A DNA stretch of 64,000 bases from the NCBI GenBank assembly GCA_004020315.1, contig SAQG01000020.1, positions 41,213 through 105,212 of the forward strand, read 5' to 3'. Made by a program: the position numbers and the translations under genes. This stretch comes from Mesorhizobium sp. GTDB taxonomy: Bacteria > Pseudomonadota > Alphaproteobacteria > Rhizobiales > Rhizobiaceae. Below the pieces are notes generated by a model. The model was not told the origin of the DNA. It did not search any database and saw only the letters and a list, made by a program, of their open reading frames with translations. Shown here piece by piece: positions 25,605 to 34,294 of the stretch; within the stretch, counting starts at the first letter, position 1, and the number at the start of each line of letters is the position of its first letter.

Positions 25605-26585
25605 ATGCCTAAAATCCTGACGACACACACGCTTCACCCGCGCGCCTCCGCCATGCTGATGGGCGCCGGTGAACTCGTCGTCGCCTCTGCCCTCGATGCG
25701 AACACGTTGGCGACTGAAGGGAGAGACGCCGATATCATCATCGTTCGCGCGCCACTGCCAGCAGCGCTTTTCGAAGGGGCGACGAAGCTCCGGGCCGCAA
25801 TCCGCCACGGCGCCGGGCTCGACATGGTCCCCATGGAAGCGGCCACTGCAGCCGGCGTGCTGGTGGCAAACGTGCCGGCGGTCAATGCGCGGTCGGTCGC
25901 CGAATACGTGATGTTCGCGGCACTGGCGCTGCTTCGACGTTTCCGCATGGTGGACCGCGATTTGCGGTCGAAGGGCTGGCTGGCCGGCCGCGACCACACC
26001 ATTCTCGCCAGCGAGCTCGCCGGCAAGACGATCGGCATTGTCGGCTTCGGCGCCATCGGACAGGCGGTCGGCCATATCGCGGCGCATGGTTTCGATCTGA
26101 ACGTGGTGGCAACGACGCGCAGCATGCGGCCGGCGCTGGACAGGGTCGGCTTTCTGTCGATCGACGCGCTGGTCGAGCAGAGCGACATCATCGTTCTGTG
26201 CTGCCCGCTGACGCCGGAGACGCGCGGCCTGATCAACCGCGAGCGCATCGGTCGAATGAAGCCGCATGCGCTGCTGATCAACATTTCGCGCGGGCCGGTG
26301 ATCGACGACGACGCGCTGATCGAAGCGCTGCAGAAGGATCGTATCGGCGGTGCCGCGCTCGATGTCTTTGCAACGCAGCCGCTGCCGCCCAATCACCCCT
26401 ATTTCGGCTTCGACAACGTCATCGTCACGCCGCACATGGCCGGCATCACCGAGCAGTCGATGATGCGCATGGGCGTCGGTTCGGCTGATGAAACCTTGCT
26501 GGTGCTTGCCAACAAATTGCCGATCAATCTGCGCAATCCCGAAGTGGTCGAGCACTACCGGCGGCGGTTTCCGGCGGACATCTGA
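25605..26585 (+). CDS. D-2-hydroxyacid dehydrogenase
   Basis: This 326-residue NAD-dependent dehydrogenase belongs to the phosphoglycerate/glyoxylate dehydrogenase family. The coenzyme motif is GIVGFGAIGQAVG (about 145-157). Catalytic residues of the family are visible: Arg in NISRGPVIDDDAL (about 234), Glu/Asp near ALDVFATQPL and His in VTPHMAGIT (about 281). ATG at 25605 follows the GntR stop by 1 base, so it is in the same operon. It could reduce a 2-keto acid formed by the upstream dehydratase. It is convergent with the amidase gene, 5 bases apart. Confidence 0.9.
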   Translation: MPKILTTHTLHPRASAMLMGAGELVVASALDANTLATEGRDADIIIVRAPLPAALFEGATKLRAAIRHGAGLDMVPMEAATAAGVLVANVPAVNARSVAEYVMFAALALLRRFRMVDRDLRSKGWLAGRDHTILASELAGKTIGIVGFGAIGQAVGHIAAHGFDLNVVATTRSMRPALDRVGFLSIDALVEQSDIIVLCCPLTPETRGLINRERIGRMKPHALLINISRGPVIDDDALIEALQKDRIGGAALDVFATQPLPPNHPYFGFDNVIVTPHMAGITEQSMMRMGVGSADETLLVLANKLPINLRNPEVVEHYRRRFPADI

Positions 26586-26590
26586 GCACC

Positions 26591-27886
26591 TCAACGGCCA
26601 AGCAGTGCCTCGACTTCCGCCGCGATGCGCAGCAGACGGCGGTCATCGCCGTGGCGCGCCACCAGCATCAATCCGGCCGGCAGCGTCATCACTGGCATCG
26701 GCAGTGAAATTGCACAGAGGTCGAACTGGTTGGCGACCTGCGTGTTGCGCAGCAGAAGGCCTTCCGTACGCTCGCATAGAGCTTCGTCGCTGGTCATCGA
26801 CACGATGGTCGGCGCGGTGAGCGGTGTGGTCGGCAGGGCCAGCACATCGAGCGATGCCAACCGTTCATCCATGGCGGCGACAAGCGCCGTGCGGCGGCGG
26901 ATCGCCCTTATGTAGACCGTGGCCGGAACGGCGGCAGCGCGCGACAACGGCTCGCTCACCCGCGGATCGACCGGCGTCGTCGCACCTGTCGCCAGCCAAT
27001 CCGCGTGGACCTCGGCGCCCTCCATTGCCGCGATCGAGGCCCGCCTGGTTACCGCGCGCAAATCGGCAAGGAGGTCATCGATGGACAGATCAGCGAGGCG
27101 GGCGCCCGCAAGCTCTAGCGTGCGAGCACATCGGTCGAACGCCGCCGAGACCTCTTCTTCCGTATCCTCGAAGAGCACGCCGCGCGGAACGCCGATGCGC
27201 AGTCCGGCAAGCGGAAGCGGTACAAGTGCCGCGAACTCTTCGCCCGCCATCGCCGCGTCGGCTGCCGCGCATTCGGCGACGGTGCGGGCAAGCGGGCCGA
27301 TGGAGTCCAGCGTGTCGGACAGCGAGAAGGCACCATCGGGCGGCACCCGGCGCGCCGTCGGTTTGAACCCGACGACACCGTTCAGCGCTGCCGGAATGCG
27401 CACCGAACCGCCGGTGTCGGAACCGATCGAGATTTCGCTGGTGCCTTCGGCAACGGAAACACCGGCGCCGGAGGATGAGCCGCCCGCAATCCGGCTGGCG
27501 TCGGTCGCATTGCCGGGCGTGCCGTAATGCGGGTTGACGCCAATCGCGGTGAAGGCGAATTCGGTCATGTTGGTCTTGCCGAAAATGACGGCGCCGGCTT
27601 GCCGCAGCCGCCGCACGACAGCGGCGTCTCGCAATGCGGGCGGCGCGGTGCTGAGCAACAGCGAACCGGCTGTGGTCGGCTCGCCGGCGACGTCGAACAG
27701 ATCCTTGATCGAGACGATCGCTCTGTCGAGCGGCCCGAGCGTCACGCCGGCTCTGCGCCTGGTATCGGCCGCATCGGCTGTTGCCCTTGCGGCTTCCGGA
27801 TAGAGTTTTACGAATACGCTTTCGTCGCCCACGCGGGCGGCGAGACGCGAAAGGACGGCTTCAAGACGATCGCGGGCTGATTGCAT
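26591..27886 (-). CDS. Amidase signature family hydrolase
   Basis: This 431-residue amidase has the Ser-cisSer-Lys triad: Lys in SIKDLFDV (about 60), GGSSSGAGVSVA with the cis-Ser, and the nucleophile Ser in SDTGGSVRIPAALNG (about 155-160). It hydrolyses an amide, but family sequence does not reveal the substrate. It is too isolated from gatB/gatC genes to be GatA. The ATG at 27886 is chosen; the 532-residue track form extends into the neighbouring gene. It is followed on the same strand, upstream, by an SDR gene 58 bases away, so the two may be cotranscribed. Confidence 0.87.
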   Translation of the reverse strand: MQSARDRLEAVLSRLAARVGDESVFVKLYPEAARATADAADTRRRAGVTLGPLDRAIVSIKDLFDVAGEPTTAGSLLLSTAPPALRDAAVVRRLRQAGAVIFGKTNMTEFAFTAIGVNPHYGTPGNATDASRIAGGSSSGAGVSVAEGTSEISIGSDTGGSVRIPAALNGVVGFKPTARRVPPDGAFSLSDTLDSIGPLARTVAECAAADAAMAGEEFAALVPLPLAGLRIGVPRGVLFEDTEEEVSAAFDRCARTLELAGARLADLSIDDLLADLRAVTRRASIAAMEGAEVHADWLATGATTPVDPRVSEPLSRAAAVPATVYIRAIRRRTALVAAMDERLASLDVLALPTTPLTAPTIVSMTSDEALCERTEGLLLRNTQVANQFDLCAISLPMPVMTLPAGLMLVARHGDDRRLLRIAAEVEALLGR

Positions 27887-27944
27887 GGCACAGTCTACTT
27901 TTTTATTGTCGTCCGAACAGCCCAGCACACTGAGATCGATAGCC

Positions 27945-28853
27945 CTAGCGGTAGCCAGTCGCATCTGCCGGCTTGCCGGCATTCTCAACTTCCGGAACGT
28001 AACGCCCCGCGTCGGGCCGCGAGCCGTCGAGATCGGTGAAACCGTAGACCTGCGCCAGCCCGCCGCTCGACAGCGACTGTCCGTTCCAGCGCGAACGATC
28101 GGGGTCCGCCGCGAGCGCGGCAACCGCGCGTCCGATAAAGCGCGGGGTCTCGGAAATGACGAAATGCGGCACGTTTGCCGTCGCACCACGCCAGTTATCC
28201 TCCGTCACCCCAAAAGCTTCCAACATCATTTCCGAACGCAACCAGCCGGGTGTCAGCGAAATCGAGGTGGCACCGTGCGGGGCAAGGTCCTGGGCATGGG
28301 CCCAAGCCATGCGGGTCACCGACACTTTGGCGAGATCGTAGAACGGTGAAAGCCGATAGTGGTCTGCATTGTACTCGGCTGTGCCGTCGGTGACTTCGAC
28401 AAGCAGGCCGCCCGGGCGCTCAATCAGAAGCGGCAGCGCGTAGTGCGCGGTGATCAGATGCGTGTCGATCCCCAGCCGCAACATGCGCAAACCATTCGTG
28501 AGGTCATGCTTCCAGACCGGCTTGTTCCATTCGAACAGTTTCTCGCCGCCCCAGATGTCGTTGACCAGCACATCGAGGCGGCCCTGCTCGGCACGTATCC
28601 GGTCGACCAGCTTGCGCACATCCTCCACAACCAGATGATCGACTTGCACGGCGATGCCATGGCCGCCTTGCGCTGAAACGAGCTCCGCCGTTTCCTCGAT
28701 TGTTTCCGGGCGGGCGTATTCGGACTGATGCGTGCGTGTCGTCCGTCCGGTGACGTAGACCGTCGCGCCTGCGGCACCCAGTTCGACCGCAATAACTCTC
28801 CCCGCACCACGCGTTGCGCCAGCGACCAAGGCGACTTTTCCCTCAAGCGTCAT
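27945..28853 (-). CDS. Short-chain dehydrogenase/reductase
   Basis: This 302-residue SDR has the cofactor motif AGATRGAGRVIAVEL (about 10-24; TGxxxGxG-like) and catalytic Tyr-x3-Lys in SPFYDLAKVSVTR (about 172-180). The usual NNAG is NDIWGG. The pattern resembles the DHRS1-like SDR group. GGAGA lies 5 bases before the ATG at 28853; the track start at 28880 is unlikely. It is divergent from a TetR regulator with tandem palindromes between them, which suggests direct control. The substrate is unknown. Confidence 0.87.
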   Translation of the reverse strand: MTLEGKVALVAGATRGAGRVIAVELGAAGATVYVTGRTTRTHQSEYARPETIEETAELVSAQGGHGIAVQVDHLVVEDVRKLVDRIRAEQGRLDVLVNDIWGGEKLFEWNKPVWKHDLTNGLRMLRLGIDTHLITAHYALPLLIERPGGLLVEVTDGTAEYNADHYRLSPFYDLAKVSVTRMAWAHAQDLAPHGATSISLTPGWLRSEMMLEAFGVTEDNWRGATANVPHFVISETPRFIGRAVAALAADPDRSRWNGQSLSSGGLAQVYGFTDLDGSRPDAGRYVPEVENAGKPADATGYR

Positions 28854-28911
28854 TGAAATCTCCAGACTCTGACCAACCAAACGCTGGCTTTCTTCAATGC
28901 CACAATATATA

Positions 28912-28936
28912 AATGATCATTATATAAATGATCATT
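28912..28936. promoter_or_regulatory. Tandem AATGATCATT palindromes (candidate TetR operator)
   Basis: Two perfect 10-bp palindromes AATGATCATT (28912-28921 and 28927-28936) occur in a 15-base direct repeat, ATATAAATGATCATT. They lie in the 92-base divergent gap between the SDR and TetR genes. Two closely spaced palindromes are a common arrangement for binding two TetR dimers. Confidence 0.6.
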
Positions 28937-28945
28937 CGGTTATAA

Positions 28946-29530
28946 ATGGATGTCAAGATGCCTCGGCGAAAAACGCAGTCGGACGAGCATGTGATGGAAG
29001 CGGCACACAGGCTCATCCATGAGCATGGCCCGGAGGCACTCACATTCGAACGGCTGTCCAAAGCTTGCGGCCTTTCCGGCTCGACCCTGGTGCAGCGTTT
29101 CAAGAACAAGGCCACGCTCAGGCAAAGAACCTTGTTGCAGGCATGGGACCGGCTGGACGAGAAGACGATAAAGCTCGCCAACGCGACACAGCGAACCCCT
29201 GCTGGCGCGATCGGGTTGCTGGTGGCGCTATCGCGTGACTATGGCGGCATCGAATCCTATGCCGAGGGCCTGCTCGTCCTGCGCGAAGATCTGCGCGATC
29301 CGGTGCTTCGCGCGCGCGGAGCCTCGTGGAAGGCATCCCTGTGCAACATCCTCGACTCTTGCTTTGCTGCGGTCGCCAACACACCATTGGACATCGGCCT
29401 GCTGATGGCATCGCACTGGCAAGGTTCGCTACTTTGGTGGAGTTTCGACCCGAAAGTCGAGGTGGCGTCCTACGTCGAAGACAGTCTGGGTCGTTTCGTC
29501 ACCGCAATCGTCACGGCCCGAAAACCATAA
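28946..29530 (+). CDS. TetR-family regulator
   Basis: This 194-residue regulator has an N-terminal helix-turn-helix (about 15-55: MEAAHRLIHEHGPEALTFER, then LSKACGLSGSTLVQRFKNKA), where the last part replaces the usual Tyr-x-His/Phe of TetR with LVQRF. The remainder is an all-helical ligand domain. The start could instead be the ATG at 28958. It is divergent from the SDR gene it probably controls. Its stop codon lies inside a terminator hairpin. Confidence 0.85.
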   Translation: MDVKMPRRKTQSDEHVMEAAHRLIHEHGPEALTFERLSKACGLSGSTLVQRFKNKATLRQRTLLQAWDRLDEKTIKLANATQRTPAGAIGLLVALSRDYGGIESYAEGLLVLREDLRDPVLRARGASWKASLCNILDSCFAAVANTPLDIGLLMASHWQGSLLWWSFDPKVEVASYVEDSLGRFVTAIVTARKP

Positions 29531-29550
29531 CCGGTTTTCGGGCCATTTTC
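29515..29550 (+). terminator. Terminator hairpin overlapping the TetR stop codon
   Basis: GGCCCGAAAACC (29515-29526) pairs perfectly with GGTTTTCGGGCC (29533-29544) around a 6-base loop and is followed by ATTTTC. The stop codon TAA is in the loop. It separates the TetR gene from the convergent MFS gene. Confidence 0.65.
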
Positions 29551-29594
29551 GTGGAGACAAGCGGCGTCCTACGTTGGACGCACATGCGGATGGC

Positions 29595-30806
29595 TTAGGT
29601 TGCGCTCCGCGGGCCAAGCGAGAACGCCGCCAAGGCCGCCAGCAACGTCGCGATCCCGCAATAGGCGAAAGCACTGGCAACGCCGGCATTGTCGACCAGC
29701 AGGCCGCCGAAAACGGCGCCCAGTGCTATGGCCACCTGGAACGTGGCAACCATCAACCCGCCGGCGCTCTCGGCCTGGTCGGGAGCGGCTCGCACCAGCC
29801 AGGTTTGCAGCCCGACTGGGACCGCGCCAAAGGCAAAACCCCAGGCGGCCACAGCTATCGCCGCCACCACGGGCGAGGCGCCGATGGTCAGCAGCAAGAG
29901 CGCCGCCACCGCAATCAGCAGAGGCGCCAGGCCGACAGCAGTCTTGAGGCTGCGCTCGGCCATGAACCCGCCGGCAAAATTGCCGAAGAAGCCGCCGATG
30001 CCGTAGGCGAGCAGCACAAGCGAGATCGTCTCGATATCCAGTGCGGGCACCTTCTCGAGGAACGGGCGGACATAGGTGAAGCCGGCAAAGTGTCCCGAGG
30101 CGACCAGCAGGACCACCAGAAGCGCAACCCTGATCATCGGCCGCTTCAGCACTTCAAACAAGGTCCGAAAGCTCGCCACACCCGCCGGCGGCAGCTTCGG
30201 AAGGGTGGCGACCTGCATCAGCAGCGCCAGGGCGCTGACAACAGCCGCGATCATGAAAGCCGTTCGCCACCCCCAAATGTCGCCGACATAGGCGCCGACC
30301 GGGGCCGCGCAGACGGTCGCGACCGAAACGCCGGTGAGAATGATCGACATGGCGCGCGGCATCAGCCGCATCGGAACAAGCCGCATCGCCATGGCCGCCG
30401 ACATCGACCAGAAGCCGCCGAGGCTGATCCCGAGCATGATGCGGGCGATCAGAAGAACGGAAAGCGAAGACGCAAATGCTGCCAGCAGGTTCGACAGGAT
30501 CAGCAGCACCGTCAGTCCCCACATGACCAGTCTGCGGTCCAGCCGTTTGGTGATGATGGCCATGGTCGGAGCCGCTATCGCGCCGACGACGGCCGTCGCC
30601 GTCACCGCTTGGCCGGCAGTGCCTTCGGTGATACCGAGGTCCTGCGCCAGCGGCGTCAGCAGGCTGGCAGGCAGGAATTCTGCGGTCACCAGCCCAAACA
30701 CCCCGAGCGCGAGGGAAACGACCGCCCCCCACGCCGGCTCGGCTCGTTCATCGGTTTCCGCGGAATCGAGAACGGCGTCCATGACGCCTGTCGCGGGTTC
30801 GGTCAT
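29595..30806 (-). CDS. MFS efflux transporter, DHA1/NepI-like
   Basis: This 403-residue major facilitator protein has about 12 hydrophobic helices. It begins after a short cytoplasmic lead with AWGAVVSLALGVFGLVTAEF, and the FGLVTAEFLPASLL and LGISLGGFWSMSAAMAMRLV blocks (motif A region RLDRRLVM) are typical of DHA1 drug/nucleoside exporters such as NepI. GGAGATT precedes the ATG at 30806; the track ORF starts too early. It is divergent from an AraC regulator. The exported compound is unknown; a purine nucleoside is one possibility. Confidence 0.88.
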   Translation of the reverse strand: MTEPATGVMDAVLDSAETDERAEPAWGAVVSLALGVFGLVTAEFLPASLLTPLAQDLGITEGTAGQAVTATAVVGAIAAPTMAIITKRLDRRLVMWGLTVLLILSNLLAAFASSLSVLLIARIMLGISLGGFWSMSAAMAMRLVPMRLMPRAMSIILTGVSVATVCAAPVGAYVGDIWGWRTAFMIAAVVSALALLMQVATLPKLPPAGVASFRTLFEVLKRPMIRVALLVVLLVASGHFAGFTYVRPFLEKVPALDIETISLVLLAYGIGGFFGNFAGGFMAERSLKTAVGLAPLLIAVAALLLLTIGASPVVAAIAVAAWGFAFGAVPVGLQTWLVRAAPDQAESAGGLMVATFQVAIALGAVFGGLLVDNAGVASAFAYCGIATLLAALAAFSLGPRSAT

Positions 30807-30898
30807 GATGGAATCTCCGATCTGGTTGCGGCGCAATATTTGGCTGCAGTGCAACATAGGGAGTGACCGCTTGGAGTTTCCATGCTAGAAACACCATC

Positions 30899-31870
30899 AT
30901 GCTTGACCATTCGTCCAAAATTCCGATCACCGGCGATCCGCTGACAGATATATTGCGTGGACTGCGGCTCGACGGCGTCGAATACGGCCGCTGCGAAATG
31001 CAGGAGCCCTGGGGTCTCCAGTTTCCGGCCCAGACGGCGGCGCGGTTTCATTTCATCGGCCGCAAGGGATGCTGGCTGCAACAGCCGTCCGGCGAATGGG
31101 TGGAACTCAAGGCGGGCGACGCGGTGCTGCTGCCGCGCGGCGCGGCACATGTCCTGGCGAGCGAGCCGGGCACCGAGGCTTCGCCGATCCAGGGCTACGA
31201 GGTCGCCGAGGTCTGTAAGGGCGTTTACTGCCTATCGAACGAAGGCCGCCGGCCGGGGACCCTGCTGTTTTTCGGCAGCATGTATTTCAATCTCGATGGC
31301 TTGCACCCATTGCTCGGCATGATGCCGGACGTAATGCGCGCGCACGAGTTGGAAGCCTATGAACCCGGCATCCCGCATCTGCTGGAGGCCATGGCCCGCG
31401 AAGTGACGATGGAGCGCGTCGGATCCGGCGGCATCCTGGCACGGCTTGCCGATGTGCTGGCCGCCACCGTCATCCGCTCATGGGTCGAGCGCGGCTGCGG
31501 CGACTCGTCCGGATGGATTGCGGCGGTGAGAGACCGCGAGATCGGCCGCGTGCTGGCCGCGATCCATCTCGAACCGGACCGCGACTGGACGGTGGAGACC
31601 TTGGCCAGGATGATGGGCGCCTCGCGATCGGGCTTCGCCGAACGCTTCGCGACGATCGTCGGCGAAACGCCGGCGAGATATGTCACCCAGGTGAGAATGC
31701 ACCAGGCACGGCAATGGCTGGTCCGCGACCGGCTGAAGATTTCCGTCGTCGCCGCTCGCCTGGGTTATGAATCCGACGCGTCCTTCAGCCGGGCATTCAA
31801 GCGCGTCATCGGATCGGCTCCCAGTCATTTTCGCGCCGAGGAACAGGCTGAGACCCGTCAAGCCGGCTAA
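30899..31870 (+). CDS. AraC-family regulator with cupin sensor domain
   Basis: This 323-residue regulator has an N-terminal cupin-type domain (about 15-170, AraC_binding/Cupin_6 style: FHFIGRKGCWLQQPSGEWVE, then LPRGAAHVL) and a C-terminal AraC double helix-turn-helix (about 215-315: WTVETLARMMGASRSGFAER and ISVVAARLGYESDASFSRAF). It is divergent from the MFS exporter it probably controls. The GTG at 30863 in the track has poor spacing to a ribosome site, and the ATG at 30899 gives the usual start; neither is certain. Confidence 0.88.
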   Translation: MLDHSSKIPITGDPLTDILRGLRLDGVEYGRCEMQEPWGLQFPAQTAARFHFIGRKGCWLQQPSGEWVELKAGDAVLLPRGAAHVLASEPGTEASPIQGYEVAEVCKGVYCLSNEGRRPGTLLFFGSMYFNLDGLHPLLGMMPDVMRAHELEAYEPGIPHLLEAMAREVTMERVGSGGILARLADVLAATVIRSWVERGCGDSSGWIAAVRDREIGRVLAAIHLEPDRDWTVETLARMMGASRSGFAERFATIVGETPARYVTQVRMHQARQWLVRDRLKISVVAARLGYESDASFSRAFKRVIGSAPSHFRAEEQAETRQAG

Positions 31871-31893
31871 GCCTGGCCAGAGGCTTCAAGCGC

Positions 31894-32979
31894 TTAGCCC
31901 GCGTGACGGAGGCTTATTCCGCTCGCCTTGTCGAAAAGCACGACCTTGTCCGGATCCCAGGCAAAGCGCACCGGCTGTTCGATCTCCACATCGGTTCTGG
32001 CCGGCACCGTGGCCCGCAGCATGGCGTCGCCGACCCGCAGCGTAAGGATCTTTTCGACGCCATGGTTCTCGACATCGTGGACGCGCGCTTCTACCGGCGC
32101 CCCGCTCTCGAGATAGACATCCTCGGGACGAATACCGAAGACGAGCGGGCGACCGTCGGTCGCACCGCTCGTCTTGGCCCCCCCCGCAAAAGGCAGCTCG
32201 AAATTCAGCGGTGCCATCACTGCGCGGCCGTTGACGAGCTTGCCGTCGATGAGGTTCATCGGCGGCGAGCCGACGAAGCTCGCCACGTAGGTGTCGCGCG
32301 GATTGTTGTAGATCTCATACGGCGTGCCGGTCTGGACGATGCGACCATGGTTGAGCACGCCAACCTTGTCGCCCATCGACATCGCCTCGACCTGATCGTG
32401 GGTGACGAACAGGAAGGTCTGACCAAGGTTCATTTGGATGTTCTTCAGCTCGGTGCGCAGCGCCTCGCGCAGCTTGGCATCGAGCGCCGACAGCGGCTCA
32501 TCCATCAGGAATACGCGGGGCTTCCTGACGATGGCACGACCAATCGAGACGCGCTGCATCTCGCCGCCAGAGAGGCGATCCGTCTTACGGTCGAGCAGAT
32601 GCTCGATGCGCAAGGTCCTGGCAACGCGGTCGACGCGCGCCTTGATCTCGTCCGGCTCGATGCGGCGGATTTTCGGCTTCAGCGGAAATTCGAGGTTTTC
32701 GCGCACCGTATAGCGCGGGTAGAGCGAATATTGCTGCAGCACCAGCGCGACGTCGCGCTCGGCGGCACCCCAATCGGCGACATCGACGCCGTCGATGAAA
32801 ACCTGGCCTTCGCTCGGCTTTTCCAGGCCGGCAATCATGCGCAGCGTCGTCGTCTTGCCGGCGCCGGTCTCGCCGAGCAGCACGAAGAACTCGCCGTCGG
32901 CAATGTCGAGATTGAGCCCGGTCAATGCGGTGTGATTGCCGAATGTCTTCGAGACGTTCTTGAGCTGGATATGGGCCAT
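31894..32979 (-). CDS. Carbohydrate ABC transporter ATPase (MalK/UgpC type), second of two
   Basis: This 361-residue ATPase has Walker A GETGAGKTT (about 38), signature LSGGEMQRVSIGRA (about 134), Walker B VFLMDEPLSALDA and a C-terminal TOBE/OB regulatory domain (from about 240). GETGAGKTT replaces the usual GPSGCGKST. It overlaps the upstream ATPase gene by TGATG. Two different ATPases probably form a heterodimer in one importer. It is the last gene of the leftward operon. Confidence 0.92.
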   Translation of the reverse strand: MAHIQLKNVSKTFGNHTALTGLNLDIADGEFFVLLGETGAGKTTTLRMIAGLEKPSEGQVFIDGVDVADWGAAERDVALVLQQYSLYPRYTVRENLEFPLKPKIRRIEPDEIKARVDRVARTLRIEHLLDRKTDRLSGGEMQRVSIGRAIVRKPRVFLMDEPLSALDAKLREALRTELKNIQMNLGQTFLFVTHDQVEAMSMGDKVGVLNHGRIVQTGTPYEIYNNPRDTYVASFVGSPPMNLIDGKLVNGRAVMAPLNFELPFAGGAKTSGATDGRPLVFGIRPEDVYLESGAPVEARVHDVENHGVEKILTLRVGDAMLRATVPARTDVEIEQPVRFAWDPDKVVLFDKASGISLRHAG

Positions 32980-34088
32980 CAGAGTCTCACCCCCAGCGAT
33001 TTGCCGCTTGTCGTGTCGAAGAAGTGCGCCTGGGCCGGATCGAGCTTGGCGAAGACCTGGGCCCCCGGCTTGCCGACGAAACCGGAACGGGTGCGGGCGC
33101 GCAACATCTGTGTCCCGACCTTGAGGTCGACGATGTCGTAGGAGCCAAGCGGTTCGATGATGTGCGCCTCGACCGGCAGATAGCCGTCCGCCGCCTCGCG
33201 CGAGACCATCACTCCTTCGGGGCGGATGCCGAGCGCAAGGCGGTCCTGCCCGACGTTCGCGGCGTCGAGCTGGCCGACCAGTTCGGCCGGGAAAAGGAAG
33301 CCTTCCGCGGCCCCGTCGACGGCGACCCTGGCGCCGGAGCCGTTCATCGTCACCGCCGCGTTGGCGACGTTCATCACAGGCGAGCCAACGAATTGCGCGA
33401 CGAACAGATTGGCCGGGCGCGTATACACTTCCGATGGGCTGCCTACCTGTTGCAGAACGCCCTCATGCATGATGACGATGCGGTCGGCAAGGCTCATCGC
33501 CTCGATCTGGTCGTGGGTGACGTAAATGGTGGTCGAGCCCTGCTTGATGTGCAGCCGCTTGATCTCTGCGCGCATCTCCTCGCGCAGCTTGGCGTCGAGC
33601 GCGCCGATCGGCTCGTCCATCAGCATCGCCTTTGGCCGCCGCACCAGCGCCCGGCCCATTGCCACGCGCTGCATGTCACCACCCGACAGCGCCGACGGCT
33701 TCTTGCCGAGCAGGTCGGTGATCTGCAGCACTTTGGCAACCGAGCGCACCTCGCCGTCGATCTCGGCCGTGCTCTTGCGCGTCGCCCTCAGCGGAAAGGC
33801 GATGTTCTCGTAGACGCTCATATGCGGATAGAGCGAGAACGATTGGAAGACCATGGCGATGTCACGGTCGGCGGCCTTGAGATGCTGGACTGGCTTGCCG
33901 TCGATGAGGACATCGCCGCCGTCGATCGTCTCAAGCCCCGCGATGGCGCGAAGCGTCGTCGTTTTGCCGCAACCCGACTGGCCGAGCAGCACGATAAACT
34001 CGTTGTCGTCGATCTTGAGGTTGAGGTCCTTGATAACCTGAACGGCGCCAAAGAATTTCTGGACGCCACGAAGCTCGATCTGGGTCAT
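32979..34088 (-). CDS. Carbohydrate ABC transporter ATPase (MalK/UgpC type), first of two
   Basis: This 369-residue ATPase has Walker A GQSGCGKTT (about 37), signature LSGGDMQRVAMGRA (about 133), Walker B AMLMDEPIGALDA and a C-terminal OB/TOBE region. ATG at 34088 overlaps the small membrane-protein stop (ATGA) and is the real start; the 422-residue track form is spurious. Rhizobial polyol importers such as the glycerol system (GlpS and GlpT) also carry two distinct ATPases. Confidence 0.92.
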   Translation of the reverse strand: MTQIELRGVQKFFGAVQVIKDLNLKIDDNEFIVLLGQSGCGKTTTLRAIAGLETIDGGDVLIDGKPVQHLKAADRDIAMVFQSFSLYPHMSVYENIAFPLRATRKSTAEIDGEVRSVAKVLQITDLLGKKPSALSGGDMQRVAMGRALVRRPKAMLMDEPIGALDAKLREEMRAEIKRLHIKQGSTTIYVTHDQIEAMSLADRIVIMHEGVLQQVGSPSEVYTRPANLFVAQFVGSPVMNVANAAVTMNGSGARVAVDGAAEGFLFPAELVGQLDAANVGQDRLALGIRPEGVMVSREAADGYLPVEAHIIEPLGSYDIVDLKVGTQMLRARTRSGFVGKPGAQVFAKLDPAQAHFFDTTSGKSLGVRL

Positions 34089-34294
34089 GGGTGACCTTCT
34101 TTTTCCGGCGCGCCGGTCGCTTGCGGCTTCTGCCTCGGACCGACCCAGCCGGTGATCATGAACGTCAGCAGCCCGATGATGATGATCGTCAGCCCGTAGC
34201 GGTGCAGGAAGAGATTCCACGGCTGGCAGAGCGCGATGATGCCGCACACCATCACGATCTCGGCCGTGCGCTGGATTGTAGCATGGCGGATCAT
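34085..34294 (-). CDS. Small two-helix membrane protein of the ABC operon
   Basis: This 69-residue protein has two hydrophobic segments (AEIVMVCGIIALCQPWNLFL about 11-30 and GLTIIIIGLLTFMITGWVG about 35-53). It overlaps both neighbours by ATGA, so it is translationally coupled and part of the importer operon. It is missing from the ORF track as a separate entry, being hidden in the frame of a longer spurious ORF. I recall a small membrane protein (GlpU) in the rhizobial glycerol ABC operon, which is a possible counterpart. It may be an accessory subunit. Confidence 0.75.
   Translation of the reverse strand: MIRHATIQRTAEIVMVCGIIALCQPWNLFLHRYGLTIIIIGLLTFMITGWVGPRQKPQATGAPEKEGHP

Noticed and set aside
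29574-30866. A 430-residue plus-strand ORF opposite the MFS exporter
   Set aside because: Its sequence is low-complexity (Arg, Gln, His and Asp) without any protein family features; the MFS reading on the other strand is clear.
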